A DNA stretch of 59,329 nucleotides. Source: a virus. The position numbers and the translations under genes are program-made. Every line of letters begins with the position of its first letter. The stretch's first letter is position 1. Of the stretch, positions 30,727-39,490 are shown in pieces. The notes below the pieces were generated by a model. That model was given only the letters and a program-made list of their open reading frames with translations, had not been told where the DNA came from and did no database searches. Location: positions 1 to 59,329 of the IMG/VR virus record IMGVR_UViG_3300009184_000050; one strand, written 5' to 3'.

Positions 30727-30933
30727 ATGTTAACCGTTACTGAATACAGTTACAGAACCGACATTAGTGTTCCATATGGTTCATTGAACTCTCTATTAGA
30801 ATGGTGCAAAACAAATTGTAAGGACAATTGGGGATGGCATATGATATCACCGTCTGGTGAAAAACCCGGATTATATAAATTTCATTTTATGAGCGAAGCT
30901 GACCAAATAAACTTTATTCTGTGGCAAAAATGA
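30727..30933 (+). CDS. Small conserved phage protein
   Basis: 68 residues; the pattern LLEWCKTNCKDNWGWHM...YKFHFMSEADQINFILWQ is typical of small phage proteins with W/F-rich ends. Overlaps the next gene by 13 bases. Confidence 0.7.
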   Translation: MLTVTEYSYRTDISVPYGSLNSLLEWCKTNCKDNWGWHMISPSGEKPGLYKFHFMSEADQINFILWQK

Positions 30934-31166
30934 TTCATTACACTTTTAAACGTGAGTCAAATGACTTTACCGATATCCTAAAAGATTCTTCTCTTAAAAA
31001 AGAAATTGATTTCCAATTATCATGGAATAAACATATTCTATTGGGCTTTAGAGATGATGTACCCCAAAAAATATTAGGGTACATTGTAATTAAATATGGT
31101 GAAGAAATTGTGAATCCATTTGAATTTGATTATATTCCAAACGGTATCCACATCCAAACACCTTGA
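30921..31166 (+). CDS. Small unknown protein
   Basis: 81 residues (78 if the ATG at 30930 is used). No domain recognised. Its 3' end overlaps the convergent DUF4337 gene by 37 bases. Confidence 0.6.
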   Translation: MAKMIHYTFKRESNDFTDILKDSSLKKEIDFQLSWNKHILLGFRDDVPQKILGYIVIKYGEEIVNPFEFDYIPNGIHIQTP

Positions 31167-31675
31167 CTCATCAATAGACCTGCTATTGATCCTACAACAA
31201 GACTAGCCCAAAACAATGACATACTAACTGCTAGTATACTTGCGGTTAGTAATACTATAGCTATTTGAAACGCAGAACCAGCAAAAGTCAACCAAGGACT
31301 TCTTTTGCGAATTTCATCACGCTCGGCTTCTAAAGCACGGGCTTTAGCCATTAGTTCCTTTTTACCTTCTCCCTTTTCAGGATCGCTTTCATAACGATCT
31401 ATTTTGGCTTGTAATTTCGCAGCCTTTTCAGGTTGTTTTTTATATTCTGCGTCATCTTTGGCCATTTCGGCTAGAGTTTGTTTTATGCTTTTTGCTTGAT
31501 AAAATGCCCAAGTGTCATTAGCCTTTATAGTATTGTTTAATACCTTACTAGAATTATTACCTGCAATATAAGTGTTTATAGCAAGTAGTGCAGCTAGTAC
31601 TGTGATTACCCAACCTGCTTTATCTTTTATGTGTGCTTCACGTTCCGAACGTGATTCTTTTTTAATCTCAGTCAT
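31130..31675 (-). CDS. DUF4337-family membrane protein
   Basis: 181 residues. N-terminal span near 23-38, then TWAFYQAKSIKQTLAEM, a charged coiled coil (65-120), and two spans near 130-150 and 153-172. This matches DUF4337 proteins of bacteria and cyanophages, whose function is unknown. It follows the papain-like protease gene on the minus strand by 11 bases. Confidence 0.8.
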   Translation of the reverse strand: MTEIKKESRSEREAHIKDKAGWVITVLAALLAINTYIAGNNSSKVLNNTIKANDTWAFYQAKSIKQTLAEMAKDDAEYKKQPEKAAKLQAKIDRYESDPEKGEGKKELMAKARALEAERDEIRKRSPWLTFAGSAFQIAIVLLTASILAVSMSLFWASLVVGSIAGLLMSQGVWMWIPFGI

Positions 31676-31686
31676 TATTATTTCTT

Positions 31687-32595
31687 TTACTGGTTAATTG
31701 TGGTTGGGGCCGCGTTTCCTCTTGTTGTGGTTGAGGTTGAGGTTGAGGTTGAGGTTGATGGTCCTCTTGTTGTGGTTGTGGTTGATGGTCCTCTTGTTGT
31801 GGTTGTGATGGTTGGAGTAGGAGGTATTGGACCTACAGGCTGGTTAATTTGAGTTTTGCTGATAACCCAATAGTCAGCAGAGATTGCAGGGTTTTCTATA
31901 ACTTGATAGGGCATGTAGAAATAGCCATAGTCTCCCCAACCCGGACCCCATGAATTTCTAACTATAAACCTAGAATCTATATCACGGTAACCAACAATAC
32001 ACACTGCATGTGCACCTAATAATCTTTCTCTCCCCAAATCGGGATAAGGCATCAGCCCCGTGCTATTAATATTAAAAAAACTACCATATACATTGAATCC
32101 AACTATTACCGGATTACCTGCTGCTACAGCAGCTTTTACGGAGTTAAAGTCTACACATCTTTGATATCCTGTTACTTTACGTCTTGCAGCATCTGCATAG
32201 GCTCCTAAATTAGGTTTAATTTTAAATTTACTAATATCATGTGGCCAATAATATTCAAGTGGAGCGCCCTTTTTATTTACTACTTTTAGTCCATCACGTA
32301 TCCAAGCACCTGAATCACGATTAACTGTACCTAGTAATACACGTTCTTCATAATATATAAACAGTCTGCTTATTTCAAAATTCTTATTATAAAGTTTACG
32401 ATCAATTAATTCTATAGCACCTGCTATAGCCTGACCAGTACATGATCCTAAACTACCTTGATCTTCAATAGAACTAGCCCATCTACGTAAATCAACTAGT
32501 GGGGGTTGATTTGATATAGTTATAGAAGGGGTGTATATGTAGTCTCTAGCATCATATTTGTCACGCATTAAATGTAAACTTTGATATTTGAACAT
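31687..32595 (-). CDS. Papain-like (C1) cysteine protease with Thr/Ser-rich tail
   Basis: 302 residues. Catalytic residues of papain-type enzymes are in place: Gln46 and Cys52 in DQGSLGSCTG, His196 in GAHAVCIVGY and Asn214 in VRNSWGPGWGDYGYF. There is no obvious propeptide or signal peptide. Residues 262-292 are low-complexity TTTTRGPST repeats, like a mucin segment, and resemble the Thr-rich linker of the fibre at 47268. A late-type box and GGAG site precede ATG 32595, so it is probably late and may be carried on the virion. The substrate is unknown. Confidence 0.88.
   Translation of the reverse strand: MFKYQSLHLMRDKYDARDYIYTPSITISNQPPLVDLRRWASSIEDQGSLGSCTGQAIAGAIELIDRKLYNKNFEISRLFIYYEERVLLGTVNRDSGAWIRDGLKVVNKKGAPLEYYWPHDISKFKIKPNLGAYADAARRKVTGYQRCVDFNSVKAAVAAGNPVIVGFNVYGSFFNINSTGLMPYPDLGRERLLGAHAVCIVGYRDIDSRFIVRNSWGPGWGDYGYFYMPYQVIENPAISADYWVISKTQINQPVGPIPPTPTITTTTRGPSTTTTTRGPSTSTSTSTSTTTRGNAAPTTINQ
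31718..31812. repeat. Short tandem repeats coding the Thr/Ser tail
   Basis: Repeats of GGTTGA and TGGTCCTCTTGTTGTGG on the plus strand, coding Ser/Thr and TTTTRGPS units on the minus strand. Confidence 0.8.
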
Positions 32596-32616
32596 TATTG
32601 TGGGCTCCTATATCAT

Positions 32617-32622
32617 TATTTA
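32617..32622 (-). promoter_or_regulatory. Late-type TAAATA box for protease gene
   Basis: Minus strand reads CATAAATAATGATATAGGAGCC, split as box then GGAG, with the ATG at 32595. Confidence 0.5.
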
Positions 32623-32662
32623 TGAAAAAATTTTCAAATAGATAGTGTTACGATTAAATATT
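32622..32662. repeat. 41-bp direct repeat, copy 1
   Basis: 37 of 41 bases match copy 2 at 35029-35069 (starts ATGAAAAAATTTTCAAAT, ends GATTAAATATT). It sits just before a methyltransferase fragment. Confidence 0.85.
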
Positions 32663-32684
32663 ATAAAATTAGTAAGGCGATTAA

Positions 32685-32858
32685 ATGATATATGATTTTA
32701 TTGAAATAGGTACTAGTAATATAGAAACTCTCATTGAACACGCTGATGATAATACCATTGGTTTGATTATGAAGAGTTCAAGGCACTGGCTCGCAGCCAA
32801 AGATTCTCCTTACCGATTAGAATTGAGCCTGATAATTAAATATATAAATAAAAGATGA
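32685..32858 (+). pseudogene. Fragment of FkbM-type methyltransferase N-terminus
   Basis: 57 residues beginning MIYDFIEIGTSNIETLIEHAD, clearly related to the start of the gene at 35680 (MHYDFIEIGTSKFSTLIEDAD). Similarity stops after about residue 27 and the frame ends at 32858. It is probably a truncated duplicate. It could still be translated, since the next gene overlaps by ATGA. Confidence 0.7.
32843..32850 (+). promoter_or_regulatory. T4-like late promoter TATAAATA before ATG 32855
   Basis: Exact TATAAATA with only four bases before the ATG; predicts a leaderless late transcript. Confidence 0.55.
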
Positions 32859-33451
32859 GCACTCTAAGAGAACAGTTTACCCTAGAAGAAATGCTTGAAA
32901 AGACTTTTTCGAGTCACCGCAATCGCAGAGATTCATTTGCAAAAATGATTGCACATCTCAAAACTATTAACAATCCGTTAATCATAGAAACAGGATGTAG
33001 TCGGGAAACAAATAATTGGGCAGGTGACGGAATGAGCACAATTATTTTTGACAAATATATCAATGATTACAATGGTGTGCTACACTCTGTTGATATAGAT
33101 GAAAACAATGTTAGAACAGCCGCTGCACTAGTTAGTGATAAAACAACTGTGCATTGTTCCGACAGTGTGGCATGGTTATGGAATTTTAATCAACGTAATA
33201 CAAAAATTGATCTGCTGTATCTTGACAGTTTTGATTATCATGATGATAGTAGACTTAGTAGTATGCAGCATCATATGTATGAATTAGCTGCTATATTACC
33301 TAGTCTTAAAAATGGCACTATGATTGCAGTAGATGACCACTTTGGTGATCACGGTAAGGGCGAATTAGTAAAACAATTTATGGAACAGATTGGTGTTCCT
33401 ATGATACATAACGATTACCAACTAATTTGGCAATGGACTAAAGATGTTTAA
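32855..33451 (+). CDS. Class I SAM-dependent methyltransferase-like protein
   Basis: 198 residues. IIETGCSRETNNWAGDG (about 44-60) is a motif I-like glycine loop, LHSVDIDENN (motif II) and IDLLYLDSFDYHDD follow, with MIAVDDHFGDHG near the end. This is the methyltransferase-24 type fold. Substrate unknown; placement among glycosyltransferases suggests sugar or surface modification. Confidence 0.8.
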   Translation: MSTLREQFTLEEMLEKTFSSHRNRRDSFAKMIAHLKTINNPLIIETGCSRETNNWAGDGMSTIIFDKYINDYNGVLHSVDIDENNVRTAAALVSDKTTVHCSDSVAWLWNFNQRNTKIDLLYLDSFDYHDDSRLSSMQHHMYELAAILPSLKNGTMIAVDDHFGDHGKGELVKQFMEQIGVPMIHNDYQLIWQWTKDV

Positions 33452-33459
33452 CTAATCAC

Positions 33460-34221
33460 ATGACTAATTATTTAAACAAACCTATAAAAATTCTAAATCT
33501 CAATCATACTCATGTCGGTAATTTGAGAATGGGTGATTTAGTGTATGTGCTATATCGTTTAGAAGATGAGAGAAGGAAACACCCAACGCATTATTTAAAA
33601 TTTTACCTACCAGACGAAATCTTAGCTCTTCGGGAATCTTGGGGTACGGTAACGTCAGATTTTCGTTTGCATTTTAAATGGTGGTTGGAAGAGAGAACGG
33701 ATTATTTTAGCAAAACACCGGGCGAAGAAGACTTCCCCGGTATGGCATTAGCTGTGTGGGGTATGCAGCCAATACTAAACGATTTAGTTAAAATACACAA
33801 TCCTGAGCCCATGAAAAAGAAAATAGCCATATTTCCTTTGATTGATGCTACTTATGATATAGAGCGCAATTGGCCTCGTAGGGTACTAGATGATATATTA
33901 AGAGAATATAGTCAGTACGAAGATTATGAACGTGTTATCTGTTGTGCTAACAAAATTGATTCAATTGATCCTTACAATTTTACCTTCAGTACTGATTTTC
34001 ATGCTAATTTACAGCATTTATTAGAATGTGAAATTTTTGTAGGTGGATCAACGGGTTTTACTGCATTAGCCGGAGCTTTATATAAACCCGAGCGTAAAAT
34101 GGAATATTATTATGCAGAAGGGAAGCACGGTTGGTGGGACTCTACTGTAGCATTACCGTTTACCAAACAGGGTACGCCAATATTTTACCAAAGACTTCCA
34201 ACAGATAGTTGGGATTACTAA
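33460..34221 (+). CDS. Probable GT-B (family 9-like) glycosyltransferase
   Basis: 253 residues. IAIFPLIDATYDIERNWP (about 120-138) and CEIFVGGSTGFTALAGALY (about 190-208) match the donor-binding half of heptosyltransferase-like GT-B enzymes. The N-terminal acceptor domain is shortened and has NLRMGDLVYVLYRL. The call is by pattern, not close similarity. Confidence 0.6.
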   Translation: MTNYLNKPIKILNLNHTHVGNLRMGDLVYVLYRLEDERRKHPTHYLKFYLPDEILALRESWGTVTSDFRLHFKWWLEERTDYFSKTPGEEDFPGMALAVWGMQPILNDLVKIHNPEPMKKKIAIFPLIDATYDIERNWPRRVLDDILREYSQYEDYERVICCANKIDSIDPYNFTFSTDFHANLQHLLECEIFVGGSTGFTALAGALYKPERKMEYYYAEGKHGWWDSTVALPFTKQGTPIFYQRLPTDSWDY

Positions 34222-34266
34222 TTTGAATCTGATCGATACCTTCTTGTTATTGTTAGGCAAACCCCT

Positions 34267-34758
34267 ATGGATTTAATAGAATATAAAAATAAAAAATATC
34301 CACATTTCCAAACAATAGGTAACGCAAGTCAATTTGCTATCCCTTATGCAAAATATTTTTGTAATGGTGACGGGTTTGATATCGGCTGCAATAGAATTGA
34401 ATGGGCCTTTCCAAGTGCACAACCTATTGACTTGAACCTTGATGACGAATGGCACGCCTTGCATTTGCCTAATAGACAAGTAGACTATATATTCTCCAGC
34501 CATTGTCTTGAACACTTACCAAATTGGGTAGATGCCTTAGATTATTGGGGAACTAAACTTAAAACAAATGGCGTTTTGTTTTTATATCTCCCGGACTATA
34601 GTCAAGAATATTGGCGACCTTGGAACAATAGAAAACACATCCATATATTAAATGTTAATATAATCCAGGATTATTTAGAAGATAAAAAATACATCAATGT
34701 CTTTTATACTGGCACGGATCTGAATAATAGTTTCATGATCGTAGCTGAAAAAGTTTGA
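34267..34758 (+). CDS. SAM-dependent methyltransferase (type 11)
   Basis: 163 residues. GFDIGCNRIEWAFP near 37-50, PIDLNLDDEWH, and YIFSSHCLEHLPNWVDAL near 79-96 are the standard type-11 pattern with the Cys-Leu-Glu-His motif. Ends with a strand FMIVAEKV. Likely acts on glycans or small molecules in the local cluster. Confidence 0.82.
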   Translation: MDLIEYKNKKYPHFQTIGNASQFAIPYAKYFCNGDGFDIGCNRIEWAFPSAQPIDLNLDDEWHALHLPNRQVDYIFSSHCLEHLPNWVDALDYWGTKLKTNGVLFLYLPDYSQEYWRPWNNRKHIHILNVNIIQDYLEDKKYINVFYTGTDLNNSFMIVAEKV

Positions 34759-34774
34759 CTGATGAGATTGAGCG

Positions 34775-34800
34775 TAAATACTTGTAAATAATATTTACAA
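34775..34800. promoter_or_regulatory. TAAATA boxes with a perfect palindrome
   Basis: TAAATA at 34775-34780 and again inside TTGTAAATA-A-TATTTACAA (34782-34800). The palindrome places a late-type box on both strands. Confidence 0.4.
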
Positions 34801-34819
34801 TTTAATTAGGAATCTAAAA

Positions 34820-35032
34820 ATGTTTTTCCCACCGTATAAAGGTTTAGAATGTCAGCAACAGGAGCACTTCCTTACAGTCTTTGAAAAATTTTTTAAAGAA
34901 GTTAATCCAACAACAATCGTGGAAATTGGCACTGGATCTGGCGGAACCAGTCTAGCATTAGTTGATTTATTGCACAACTTAGGGCAGTCACCCACTTTCA
35001 TAAGTTATGAAACACATCCTAGAAATTCATGA
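34820..35032 (+). pseudogene. Truncated methyltransferase-like gene
   Basis: 70 residues. It ends soon after a motif I, VEIGTGSGGTSLALVDLLH, and a second strand FISYETHP. A whole enzyme would need over 100 more residues, so this is a 5' fragment. It stops exactly where the 41-bp repeat (35029) begins, which points to recombination at the repeat. Confidence 0.75.
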
Positions 35033-35069
35033 AAAAATTTTCAAATGGATGGTGTTGTGATTAAATATT
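35029..35069. repeat. 41-bp direct repeat, copy 2
   Basis: Matches copy 1 at 32622-32662 at 37 of 41 positions; all four differences are purine or pyrimidine transitions. Confidence 0.85.
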
Positions 35070-35086
35070 GTATACTTAGAGATATT

Positions 35087-35680
35087 ATGATTGACGAACT
35101 TTTTAAAAACAAACCCAATTCTATTCACGATGTAATACCCAGTACCTTCTTTACAAAATACGACTCTTACGACTATATATGGAGTGGAACCTGTTATGAA
35201 TGGTATTGGGCAGTAGCGAAAACCATTAAGCCAAAAACCTTTATGGAAATTGGAGTAAAACTCGGTTTCAGTTTTTTATCAACTTTAGCAGCAACCGATA
35301 CTATAGAATATGCACTTGGTTGGGATTTACAGACATATGGCAGCGATCATAATGAAATTTCTAGGGCTAACATTACTGAATATTATAAAGGTACTAGCCG
35401 TTGGGAAATTCTACACATGGACAGCCAAGCTCAATCCGAATTACCTCAATTTTTTGATCTTGTTTCAATTGACGGATGCCATGACTATAACTGTAAAATC
35501 CACGATTTAAACATTGCTGCTAAAAACTGTAGATATATCATATTAGATGATTATGATTATCTGCCAAATGTTAGGAATAGTGTTAGTCAATGGATGCGAG
35601 ATAACGTAAAAATAATTGATTGGGCTTTATACATTCCTACCTTTAGAGGCAGTCAATTAATTAAAATTAAGGAACATTGA
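35087..35680 (+). CDS. Class I methyltransferase-like protein
   Basis: 197 residues from ATG 35087 (MIDELFKNKPN). The open frame extends to 35045 but that part is the 41-bp repeat. TFMEIGVKLGFSFLSTLA (about 58-75) is motif I-like, YALGWDLQTYG motif II-like, and FFDLVSIDGCHDY the acidic motif IV. Substrate unknown. Stop overlaps the next start (TGATG). Confidence 0.78.
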   Translation: MIDELFKNKPNSIHDVIPSTFFTKYDSYDYIWSGTCYEWYWAVAKTIKPKTFMEIGVKLGFSFLSTLAATDTIEYALGWDLQTYGSDHNEISRANITEYYKGTSRWEILHMDSQAQSELPQFFDLVSIDGCHDYNCKIHDLNIAAKNCRYIILDDYDYLPNVRNSVSQWMRDNVKIIDWALYIPTFRGSQLIKIKEH

Positions 35681-36930
35681 TGCATTATGATTTTATAGAA
35701 ATTGGAACTAGTAAGTTTTCAACTCTGATCGAGGATGCCGATGACTCTATAGTGGGACTGTCGGTAGAACCTCTAAGTCACTATCTTGACAAACTACCTA
35801 GTCCTAAAAATGTAAAAAAACTTGCTATTGGTATAAGTTTCAACAATATAGAAGAAGATATTGAAATCTATCATTTACCTGATCAATATGACGATGGTAA
35901 AACCTATGCATTTTGGATGTTTGGTTGCAATAGTACGAACGAATATCATCCCGAGCACATAAAGCATAACATCACACATCTTATAGAACGCACCAAAGTA
36001 CGAGCCATACCAATAGGCAAACTATTTGAAGATTATGATGTTACAAGTCTAACCCATCTTAAAATCGATACCGAAGGTGGTGATTCATCTATCATGATAC
36101 ATTTAGCGCAGTGGTTTGCGGACAATCCTGGGCGCTGTCATTGGCCAGAAAAAATACAATACGAAACTAATCATACTACACCCGGCAACATAATAGAACA
36201 ATCTAGAGTTATTTGGCAACAGCTGGGTTACAAGATGATGTGGGAAGGAGCAGATACTTGGATGTATAGAGATGAACTACCACCAGATCCAGTGATTCAA
36301 AGGATAAAAAGTTGGGATCCCAACAATCTAGATGCTTGGGCTCAAGAATTTAGGGATTTTAATCATTACTGGCATCATTGGCATTGCCATCACTATGCAG
36401 GGAAAAATATCTCAGACAAAGGCTGCGCTCACGATTATCTAGATGGTTACTATGGCAAAGAATTCGCCAATCGTGACCGTGATATTACCTTAGTTGAAAT
36501 TGGCATAGGTGATGGTTATAGCTTGGTACTATGGCGAGAATGGTTTAGGCGAGCTAAAATATATGCTATTGAATTGAATCCTCATGGTTATTTTCACAAA
36601 GAACCTTGGACTATTCCTGGAGCCACAAGTATTTTTGCCGATGCTTATCTACCTGAAACAGCTAACTTGTTTGAAAACAATAGTATAGACTATCTGATTG
36701 ATGATGGCAATCACACCATTGAAAATCAGACCCTATGTATTCAACTGTATTTTAGCAAAATTAAACCCGGCGGTAAGATCATCATAGAAGACGTTCGGCA
36801 ACTTGAGTATTGTTATGAATTTGAAAATTATTTACGTTCAAATAATTTTGCTGCCCATACTCAAATACTAGATTTGAGAGATAGAAAAGGACGAGATGAT
36901 GACATTATATTTGAAATAACAAAACTATGA
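35680..36930 (+). CDS. Two-domain methyltransferase: FkbM-like plus class I
   Basis: 416 residues from ATG 35680 with an AAGGA site. Residues 1-200 are FkbM-like (DFIEIGTSKFSTL, VGLSVEPLSHYL, LTHLKIDTEGGDSS). Residues 215-416 form a second class I domain (TLVEIGIGDGYSLVLW, IYAIELNPHGYF, DYLIDDGNHTIENQ, GGKIIIEDV). The join has a His/Trp-rich linker (HYWHHWHCHHYAG). The second domain resembles methyltransferases of macrolide or glycan decoration. Two activities in one chain suggest sequential methylations of one product. Confidence 0.85.
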   Translation: MHYDFIEIGTSKFSTLIEDADDSIVGLSVEPLSHYLDKLPSPKNVKKLAIGISFNNIEEDIEIYHLPDQYDDGKTYAFWMFGCNSTNEYHPEHIKHNITHLIERTKVRAIPIGKLFEDYDVTSLTHLKIDTEGGDSSIMIHLAQWFADNPGRCHWPEKIQYETNHTTPGNIIEQSRVIWQQLGYKMMWEGADTWMYRDELPPDPVIQRIKSWDPNNLDAWAQEFRDFNHYWHHWHCHHYAGKNISDKGCAHDYLDGYYGKEFANRDRDITLVEIGIGDGYSLVLWREWFRRAKIYAIELNPHGYFHKEPWTIPGATSIFADAYLPETANLFENNSIDYLIDDGNHTIENQTLCIQLYFSKIKPGGKIIIEDVRQLEYCYEFENYLRSNNFAAHTQILDLRDRKGRDDDIIFEITKL

Positions 36931-37610
36931 TAGATAAAAAAATACACCAAATTTGGGTTGGTCACTATGATATACCAGCTAGGGAAAAGCGTATAGCAGA
37001 AGAAGTTGCTAATCAACATCCAAACTATGAATATAAGTTATGGACAGACAATAACTTACCAGTGATACCTGCACATTTGCAGCCCGTGTATGATAAAATG
37101 TATTCTCAACGTGATTATGTTTATTGTGCTGATATGCTGCGTTGGTTAGTAGTTTATCAATATGGTGGATGGTATCTTGATATTGATTGGGAATACATAT
37201 CAAATTTAGATGATATGAACATTGATCATAGATCAGGAATTGTGTTTGGACATTGGGGAGTAGGATGGCAACATTGCGACTATACTTTTACTAATAATGT
37301 TTTTGGATTTGAAAAAAATCACCCAATGGTACAAACGGTTATTAATAACATGGCACCAGATTTAAGTTACTGTTCTACACCATATGGTCCAGGTTGGACT
37401 GGTATTGCAGTTAAAAATCATTTAGGTCTAGAAAACGAATTTAGTAATGAAATATGGGAATACCATCGTATAGTTCGTGAACATCTTGAACAACATAATA
37501 TTGAATATGGCGATTATAATACTTTTCAAAATACAGTATTAAAACATCATGCACTTTATAGTTGGTGTGCAGAGAACAAATTAAAATTTGAGCAAGGTTT
37601 AATAAAGTGA
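36927..37610 (+). CDS. GT32-type (OCH1-like) glycosyltransferase
   Basis: 227 residues. KIHQIWVG (5-12), YVYCADMLRWLVVYQYGG (65-81) and WYLDID (82-87) with the metal-binding D-x-D at 85-87 are hallmarks of the Gly_transf_sug family. These add a sugar from a nucleotide-sugar donor, often mannose or galactose. ATGA overlap upstream and GTGA overlap downstream tie it to its neighbours. Confidence 0.9.
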   Translation: MIDKKIHQIWVGHYDIPAREKRIAEEVANQHPNYEYKLWTDNNLPVIPAHLQPVYDKMYSQRDYVYCADMLRWLVVYQYGGWYLDIDWEYISNLDDMNIDHRSGIVFGHWGVGWQHCDYTFTNNVFGFEKNHPMVQTVINNMAPDLSYCSTPYGPGWTGIAVKNHLGLENEFSNEIWEYHRIVREHLEQHNIEYGDYNTFQNTVLKHHALYSWCAENKLKFEQGLIK

Positions 37611-38404
37611 ATATATTAGTAATGACCAGTTGTAATAGAATCAAACAAGTACTATTAAGCCTGTCGTTAAACGCACAACTAATTCGTGAACCATTTAGTG
37701 TGGTTATAGTAGATAGCTCAACTCCTGAGATGCTAGCAGATAATCAATGTGTGCAGCATCAAAACGAAGATCCCTACAATGTAGTAAAACCCCATAATTA
37801 TTGCAGTGACGTAAACTTATTATATAGTGCCCATCATTATTTTCCAAATATTGAAGAATTTAAAGTTATACATACTAGACCAAGACTAGTGAAACAACGC
37901 GGAGATTCTACCTCTCTAGCATTGGGTTTTATGCAAGCGGCACTTATGGGTAATAGACATTCGCCCAAACAAAATTATGCACTAAAATTAACAGGTACAA
38001 GTATTCTCAAATATGATGTATTGGGAGAACTACCCACTCTATTAGCCAATCATGATGTAGTGACATGGCATAGAGCTAATATAGGGGGTGAAGAAAGATC
38101 TACTAGAATTATAGGATGTAAACCTGAAATCTTAGTTGGTATATTTGCTCGTGAGGGATGGCTTGAATATGTAGATGATAGTACTGGGATATTAGAACAA
38201 AGATATGCTAGAATAATAAATCGTAATATACCTGACAGAATTAATTATACGGGAAATGATGAAAATAGCTTGCTACTAGAAGGAGGCATGGCTATGCAAC
38301 AAGAATATGGTAGATCAAGGATTACACAATTTATCCAAGAACATAATATAGATACTAGTAAAACACCTTGGTTACAAGAATTCGTTAATGGGGGCATTTG
38401 GTGA
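37607..38404 (+). CDS. Probable GT-A-fold glycosyltransferase, GTG start
   Basis: 265 residues. NILVMTSCNRIKQVLLSL is a typical GT-A first strand and VVIVDSST the second; a Lys/Leu-Thr-Gly segment ALKLTGTSIL sits where some GT-A enzymes hold their donor. A clear D-x-D is not visible, so the family is uncertain. Starts at GTG overlapping the previous stop. Confidence 0.62.
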   Translation: MNILVMTSCNRIKQVLLSLSLNAQLIREPFSVVIVDSSTPEMLADNQCVQHQNEDPYNVVKPHNYCSDVNLLYSAHHYFPNIEEFKVIHTRPRLVKQRGDSTSLALGFMQAALMGNRHSPKQNYALKLTGTSILKYDVLGELPTLLANHDVVTWHRANIGGEERSTRIIGCKPEILVGIFAREGWLEYVDDSTGILEQRYARIINRNIPDRINYTGNDENSLLLEGGMAMQQEYGRSRITQFIQEHNIDTSKTPWLQEFVNGGIW

Positions 38405-39207
38405 GCGACAAGATAAGTTTTGTATGTACTTCTTTTAGAAGATTTACTTGTGTAGAAAGAATAGTAGCACAATACCATGCTCAAACACATGACAATAAAG
38501 AATTAATAATTTTTAACACAGATGAAGAACATCCATATTCACTGGGATTTGAGGATCCTTCTATTCATATTATTAATAATGGAATAGACTATCAAACAAA
38601 TCTTCCCTACGAAAATAGAGGACAAATTTGTCGGGATGCAGTCACTCATACCACCGGCGACTATTTTATGTTAGCAGATGATGATGACATATATCTACCT
38701 TGGCACATGCAACAAGCTTATGAAGGTATAATTGAAAATGGTAAGGATGCTTGGAAACCTGAACAAAGTTTCTTTTCTATGCCTGACCGTGTAGAATTAT
38801 GCATGAATACACTAGAAGCTAGTGTAATAGTTAAAATGCCTAGGATTAGAGAAATAGGGTTTAGAGTTGATATTACAGGCTATGAAGGATTGAGTTGGTA
38901 TACCAAGTTACGTGATGAAGGTCAATTAAACGAACATAATATAAATTATGTACCATCCTATTGTTTTAATTGGAGCGATCCACACGAAGTTGCAGGACAT
39001 AAACAAAGTGGTAATATAGGTCATCCAAATAATTTTGAAGACCATAAACAAGCCAGCAGAGATTATGCGTCTAGACCTCTTGAAAAGTTGTCAAAAGATC
39101 AATTAGATGAAGTATATAAAAAATACTATGATTGGTTTAAGAACAATAAAGACAAAGTTAATATTGAATACTATGATAGATACGCTAAAAACTTTGTAGA
39201 ATTATAA
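38401..39207 (+). CDS. GT2-family glycosyltransferase, GTG start
   Basis: 268 residues from GTG 38401 in a GTGA overlap. ISFVCTSFRRFTCVERIV begins the GT-A fold and FMLADDDDIYLPWHM (89-103) carries the acidic metal-binding run DDDD. The C-terminal 60 residues are charged. Last gene of the glycosylation/methylation cluster; likely transfers a sugar to the same product. Confidence 0.88.
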   Translation: MSDKISFVCTSFRRFTCVERIVAQYHAQTHDNKELIIFNTDEEHPYSLGFEDPSIHIINNGIDYQTNLPYENRGQICRDAVTHTTGDYFMLADDDDIYLPWHMQQAYEGIIENGKDAWKPEQSFFSMPDRVELCMNTLEASVIVKMPRIREIGFRVDITGYEGLSWYTKLRDEGQLNEHNINYVPSYCFNWSDPHEVAGHKQSGNIGHPNNFEDHKQASRDYASRPLEKLSKDQLDEVYKKYYDWFKNNKDKVNIEYYDRYAKNFVEL

Positions 39208-39210
39208 TTC

Positions 39211-39489
39211 TCAAGGATTATTTATTTTACGTTCTGCTTCAATTCTTTCTGTTTCAAGAACTTTCCCACGTAGTTGAAGCACAGTATCTATCTTTTCATT
39301 TAATCTGATTAAATCATTATCTAACATTCTAATTCTGTCAATTAACTCTATTAGAGTCTGATTGGCTTGCGATATAACTGGTTTTACTTCTAGCGTCACC
39401 CATTTCCATGTATAATGTACAAAATATCCTAAGCCAAATGCAGCTATGATGGGAAAACCGTATTTGTTGATTAATTCTACTGCGTACAT
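39211..39489 (-). CDS. Small membrane protein, tandem paralogue 2 (YvrJ/holin-like)
   Basis: 92 residues. The N-terminus ELINKYGFPIIAAFGLGYFV is one span, followed by a coiled coil (LIDRIRMLDNDLIRLNEKID). It is a relative of the gene just upstream (39491). The GFPI start resembles YvrJ-like proteins; a holin or lysis role is possible but unproven. Confidence 0.7.
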   Translation of the reverse strand: MYAVELINKYGFPIIAAFGLGYFVHYTWKWVTLEVKPVISQANQTLIELIDRIRMLDNDLIRLNEKIDTVLQLRGKVLETERIEAERKINNP

Positions 39490-39490
39490 A

